NCBI GenBank assembly: GCA_946480885.1 | Contig: CAMLLK010000083.1 | Span: 1 to 5,734, forward strand | DNA: 5,734 nt | Reading direction: 5' to 3' | Source: an uncultured Thermoproteales archaeon | GTDB lineage: Archaea > Thermoproteota > Thermoprotei > Thermoproteales > Thermoproteaceae | Shown: positions 4,877 through 5,734 of the stretch, piece by piece | Position numbering within the stretch: the stretch's first letter is position 1 | Layout of the letters: each line of letters opens with the position of its first letter | The notes under the pieces: model-generated | What the model was told of the DNA's origin: nothing | Seen by the model: the letters and a program-made list of their open reading frames with translations, nothing else | Database searches by the model: none | Translations under genes and position numbers: made by a program

Positions 4877-5734
4877 ATGGATTTTTGGTCTCTTCTTATG
4901 TCACCTCGTCTATGGTTTTTTATTATCATGTTCGCAGCCTCAAGTCTCGTATTAATTACAGTAGTATGGTTTGAAAGAAAGGCCGCGGCGAGAGTACAAA
5001 TGAGAGTAGGCCCGTACCACGTATCCCCGCGGCTGGGGGGGTATTTACAACTCCTCGCCGACGCCTTTAAGTTTCTCATTAGTGAGCCCATAGTGCCACG
5101 GGGGGCACATAAATTATTGTTTACATGGGGGCCCGCCATATTTGTAACGCTCGCATTCGGCGCCTCTCTCCTCCTCCCCCTCACGCCTGAGCTTAGGTTG
5201 ATTAAAGACCCGTCGCTTCTACAATATGGCGTAGTTTTCTCTCTAGTGATTCTACTACTTGTTTCTATCGCAGTGGTGGTAATAGGGTGGGCGGTGAATA
5301 ATAAATTTGCCTACATCGGCGCAGCTCGTGAGGCTTTGTTAGTGGCGGCGTATGAAATCCCCCTCATCTTGGCATTTCTCGCCATGTTGATCCTATACGG
5401 AACGCTCAACCCACTTGAAATTGTAGAAAAACAGACTTATCTAACCGGCGCTTTGTTAAACCCCCTGGCGTTTTTAGTCTTTATAATAGCCACTGCCATG
5501 GCTACGGCGAGGTTTCCCTTTGAAATAGCAGACTACGAGGGAGACGTAGCCACCGGCCCCTATAGCGACTATGGGGGCGTCTTTCTAGTGCTTTCCTTTG
5601 CAGGTGGGACTTACTACGCCACTTTTTCATACTCATTTTTAGCCACTCTCTTATTCCTCGGCGGGTGGGCGCTGCCAGGATACTCGCCGGGGGGGTGGCC
5701 CGGCGACGTATTAGGCCACTTAATACTAGCCGCC
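4877..5734 (+). CDS. nuoH: Respiratory complex I subunit H (membrane subunit at the quinone channel), 3' end missing
   Basis: NuoH is the membrane protein that docks the peripheral arm, forms the quinone entry channel and passes the redox signal to the proton-pumping subunits. The frame runs 286 codons to the window edge without a stop; the family is usually about 320-350 residues, so roughly the last membrane helices are missing. The first helix (about 13-32) is followed by the hallmark loop WFERKAAARVQMRVGP (31-46) and LQLLADAFKFLISEP (57-71), then helices at about 84-102, 117-138, 156-174, 196-210 and 235-260. REALLVAAYEIP (151-162) and RFPFEIADYEGDVATGPY (212-229) match the two conserved cytoplasmic loops, although the latter departs from the usual PFDLPEAE form. 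The start at ATG 4877 fits the TATA spacing; ATG 4898 is less likely. Residues are called by hand translation. Confidence 0.95.
   Translation, partial: MDFWSLLMSPRLWFFIIMFAASSLVLITVVWFERKAAARVQMRVGPYHVSPRLGGYLQLLADAFKFLISEPIVPRGAHKLLFTWGPAIFVTLAFGASLLLPLTPELRLIKDPSLLQYGVVFSLVILLLVSIAVVVIGWAVNNKFAYIGAAREALLVAAYEIPLILAFLAMLILYGTLNPLEIVEKQTYLTGALLNPLAFLVFIIATAMATARFPFEIADYEGDVATGPYSDYGGVFLVLSFAGGTYYATFSYSFLATLLFLGGWALPGYSPGGWPGDVLGHLILAA

Noticed and set aside
4837..5184. Open frame of 115 codons on the minus strand opposite the start of nuoH
   Set aside because: NuoH on the other strand has clear family motifs across this span; the antisense translation shows no recognisable feature.
1..5734. 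Insertion sequence, CRISPR array, toxin-antitoxin or defence island
   Set aside because: No transposase, direct-repeat array, terminal inverted repeat or defence-type domain is visible. All larger genes are accounted for by metabolism, envelope or respiration.

Overview
The window looks like a stretch of chromosome from a hyperthermophilic crenarchaeon of the Thermoproteales, most likely Pyrobaculum or Thermoproteus. This is an inference from several signs: complex I subunits without bacterial-type regulation, an archaeal type I surface protein rich in N-glycosylation sequons, and a strong A/T-rich TATA-like box about 23 to 27 bases ahead of nearly every start codon, which is the pattern expected for leaderless archaeal transcripts. 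I cannot name the species.

Layout from left to right: (1) 1-49, minus strand: the first 16 codons of a gene that leaves the window; (2) 50-222: a 173-base A/T-rich divergent intergenic region with one TATA-like box for each side; (3) 223-1482, plus: an unrecognised secreted, membrane-anchored protein with a carboxypeptidase-regulatory-like N-terminal segment, a PEGA-like C-terminal segment, one C-terminal membrane helix and a basic tail; (4) 1430-2104, minus: a short-chain dehydrogenase/reductase whose 3' end overlaps the previous gene tail to tail by 53 bases; (5) 2101-2655, minus: GTP cyclohydrolase I (folE), whose stop codon overlaps the reductase start codon as ATGA; (6) 2687-3592, minus: a membrane-bound family 2/21-like glycosyltransferase; (7) 3593-3634: a very short divergent promoter region built around one nearly symmetric TATA element; (8) 3635-4840, plus: NuoD, the 49-kDa-type subunit of respiratory complex I; (9) 4877 to the window end, plus: NuoH, the membrane subunit joining the quinone site to the proton pump, cut off by the window edge.

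How they work together: nuoD and nuoH begin a complex I gene set that probably continues to the right. NuoD and NuoH together form most of the quinone-reduction pocket, and both carry non-canonical residues in motifs that line it. On the minus strand the glycosyltransferase, folE and the reductase lie head to tail. FolE and the reductase are translationally coupled and may act on the same pterin or 7-deazaguanine precursor route, but the reductase substrate is not visible from sequence. I found no mobile element, CRISPR array, rRNA or tRNA. The window is mostly ordinary core genome, and I see no convincing new biological system. The most interesting points are the shared bidirectional promoter, the altered quinone-site residues, the folE-reductase coupling and the unusual surface protein.
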